In this document: positions 62,531 to 64,000 of the stretch, piece by piece
Layout: every line of letters starts with the position of its first letter
Position numbering within the stretch: position 1 is the stretch's first letter
From: [Mycobacterium] stephanolepidis
Lineage (GTDB): Bacteria; Actinomycetota; Actinomycetes; Mycobacteriales; Mycobacteriaceae
Direction of reading: 5' to 3'
Length of the DNA stretch: 64,000 nucleotides
NCBI RefSeq assembly: GCF_002356335.1
Contig: NZ_AP018165.1
Location: 2,356,001 to 2,420,000, forward strand
The notes under the pieces: generated by a model
The model's input: the letters and a program-made list of their open reading frames with translations, nothing else
Told to the model about the DNA's origin: nothing
The model's database searches: none
Made by a program: the position numbers and the translations under genes

Positions 62531-64000
62531 TCACGTGGTCTGGAGGGACGGTCCGGACAGGGCGACAACAGGTAACGCCTGATGTGCGAACAGCTCTTCG
62601 AAGGAAGGCAGACGGCCGATCTTGTCTCGGTTTTTGTTGCTCTGGTACAGGATCCAGCCGTAGGTTCCCGGGCTGTCCACCGACAAGACGTTGCGTTGGC
62701 TCAGCGCCTCCTTGTAATCGTTGAGGCGCTTGTCCGCGATGAGCACGGCCAGGTCCTCATCGCTATGTCCGTCTATCGCCTCCCGTGCATACTTCTGCAG
62801 CTTCTGGATCAAGAAGAAGTCTTCGGTGAGTACGAGATTGCGCACCGCCTTGCCGATCCGGGGGTCGGTGACGTCGTTGATGTTCGGCATCCTGGATAGC
62901 GCGAGCTGCTGGGCCATGTTCAGCACCGTGTAGGTGTTCAGCAACGCGTACATCCCCTCGGTGTCGGTGTCGCCATATGCGGGCACCGATCCTTCGAGGA
63001 CATCGCGCTGGCTGCGGTAGGACAGCTTGAACTTGTGTACTTGATAGCCGGCCAGGGCGGCGGCGAGTTCGTCCAGCAGTTCCTTGCGTGTCTTGCCATG
63101 CAGAATGGCGTCGGAATCCTGGTACTGCAACAGCGCCCGCGACATCGTGTAGACCAGGTGCTCTCGGGTTGTCTGCCAATCATCAAGCAGGGCTTGGCCT
63201 CTGACTGACCCAGTAGCCGCCACATGCCATTGCAGCAGGATGCGCGCTGCGGCCTCGTGGAATGGGGCATCGGTCACGGGCAGTACCAGCACCGAGTCGC
63301 TACTGACCTTCGACGGCAGCTGGCCGTGCGGGTCGTATTGATACAGGAAGCCTCCGCTCATCCCGTTCGCTACGCCCTTGCCGAATCCACCGATGTTAAG
63401 CACGGCGCCATTGGTCATGTACTCACAAAGGAATTCGCCGACGCCCTCGACCACGGCCGTTGCACCCGAGTTCCGAACCGCGAATCGGTCCCCGGCCTGG
63501 CCTTCCACGAACAGCCGTCCGCCCGAAGCGCCGAAAAGGGCAAAGTTGCCGATGAGGACGTTGCCGCCCGGCGCCTCCGATCCGCCGCCGGGCGAGCGCA
63601 CGGTGATCGTGCCGCCGCAGGCGCTCTTACCGACACCGTCGTTGCAGGTGCCCGTGTGCATCAGCATCATTCCGTCGTTGCAGAACACGCCGTAGCTCTG
63701 GCCTGCCGAACCCGTTGTGGTGATCGAGACGCTCTCGGGCAACAGGTAACGACGGCCGCGCTCGTCGGCGGCGACCGCCGATCCGTCTGCCCCCCGATAG
63801 TTCAGCATCCGCTCGATATCGATCGCGAGCTGACCGCCGACGCTCTTGTTCTGGTTGGTCAGCTGTCTGGGCGGCAGTACCGTGCCGTCGAGGTCGAGCT
63901 GCTCGGTGAACGCATCGTCCACCGAGTAGTCCTTTTCCATGTAGACCGGATTCTGGACTACGAATTCCTCTGCCACCGCGAGCATGCGGCGCAGATCGAG
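62531..64000 (-). CDS. Glutamate-synthase-like protein (GltB C-terminal GXGXG domain), partial
   Basis: 489 residues are visible; the 5' end lies beyond the window. The GXGXG beta-helix of GltB is clear: GGSEAPGGNVLIGNFALFGASGGRLFVEGQAGDRFAVRNSGATAVVEGVGEFLCEYMTNGAVLNIGGFGKGVANGMSGGFLYQYDP. It is followed by the usual GltB tail (FHEAAARILLQWHVAATGSVRGQALLDDWQTTREHLV) and then about 190 further residues that normal GltB lacks. Its stop is 7 bases before the CysJ-like gene, so the two are cotranscribed, with no GltD in sight. It may be a glutamate synthase or related amidotransferase/FMN enzyme fed by the diflavin protein. Confidence 0.8.
   Translation of the reverse strand, partial: LDLRRMLAVAEEFVVQNPVYMEKDYSVDDAFTEQLDLDGTVLPPRQLTNQNKSVGGQLAIDIERMLNYRGADGSAVAADERGRRYLLPESVSITTTGSAGQSYGVFCNDGMMLMHTGTCNDGVGKSACGGTITVRSPGGGSEAPGGNVLIGNFALFGASGGRLFVEGQAGDRFAVRNSGATAVVEGVGEFLCEYMTNGAVLNIGGFGKGVANGMSGGFLYQYDPHGQLPSKVSSDSVLVLPVTDAPFHEAAARILLQWHVAATGSVRGQALLDDWQTTREHLVYTMSRALLQYQDSDAILHGKTRKELLDELAAALAGYQVHKFKLSYRSQRDVLEGSVPAYGDTDTEGMYALLNTYTVLNMAQQLALSRMPNINDVTDPRIGKAVRNLVLTEDFFLIQKLQKYAREAIDGHSDEDLAVLIADKRLNDYKEALSQRNVLSVDSPGTYGWILYQSNKNRDKIGRLPSFEELFAHQALPVVALSGPSLQTT

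Overview
The window looks like a chromosomal segment of a fast-growing mycobacterium, most plausibly the Mycobacteroides abscessus/chelonae group (species placement is inference). The bases are GC-rich. The first 13.5 kb keep the gene order known from M. tuberculosis Rv1848-Rv1861: urease ureABCFGD, ndh, two oxidoreductases, modABC, apa and a small GlsB-type membrane protein. Many genes have no ribosome binding site and start 6-7 bases after a TAnnnT -10 box, the leaderless arrangement common in mycobacteria. furA-katG, a RipD homologue, F420-type LLM oxidoreductases and mycothiol-type isomerase relatives fit the same picture.

Layout. 0-13.5 kb: lipoprotein fragment, urease operon, type II NADH dehydrogenase, a TIGR03086 protein, LLM and SDR oxidoreductases, molybdate ABC transporter, Apa adhesin, GlsB-like protein. 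13.7-17.5 kb: a 1282-residue nitrate reductase fused to a diflavin reductase (NasN type), which needs the molybdate taken up by ModABC for its cofactor. 17.6-18.9 kb: a fluoride riboswitch, two fluoride channel genes and a universal stress protein. 19-25.8 kb: tandem GNAT-like paralogues, a DUF6194 protein, CinA, an HD protein, a DJ-1/AraC regulator and a pirin. 25.8-33.4 kb: TetR/DUF4345 pair, LLM enzyme, VOC-ArsR-SRPBCC operon, membrane-anchored esterase, small secreted and membrane proteins, SGNH hydrolase and HAD phosphatase.

33.5-39.7 kb: a Tat-exported flavoprotein oxidase, then a five-gene operon (DUF4242-like, acyl-CoA-dehydrogenase-like flavoprotein, SsuB/SsuA/SsuC-type transporter) behind a 14-bp palindrome. 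39.7-45.7 kb: enoyl-CoA isomerase with its TetR, a CYP138-like P450 with a second TetR, a membrane protein, and an orphan cytochrome b (QcrB paralogue) preceded by repeated dyads. 45.7-46.4 kb: a barnase/barstar pair. 46.4-49.8 kb: katG-furA and a MarR gene with a 30-bp operator-like palindrome. 49.9-56.7 kb: a GyrA-like/GNAT fusion, a complete IS5-family element with target duplication, RipD, a FhuF-like protein, a Baeyer-Villiger-type monooxygenase and three broken genes. 56.8-59.5 kb: MFS transporter plus NtaA-type monooxygenase. 59.5-64 kb: a minus-strand operon of a glutamate-synthase-like protein (running off the window), a CysJ-like diflavin reductase and a HemS/ChuX-like protein.

No tRNA, rRNA or CRISPR array was recognised, and no gene-free stretch exceeds 300 bases. 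The most interesting points are the GltB-like/CysJ-like/haem-protein operon, the orphan qcrB with its iterated operators, the NasN fusion, the fluoride riboswitch/tandem FluC locus, and a cluster of recent-looking gene breaks near the IS element.
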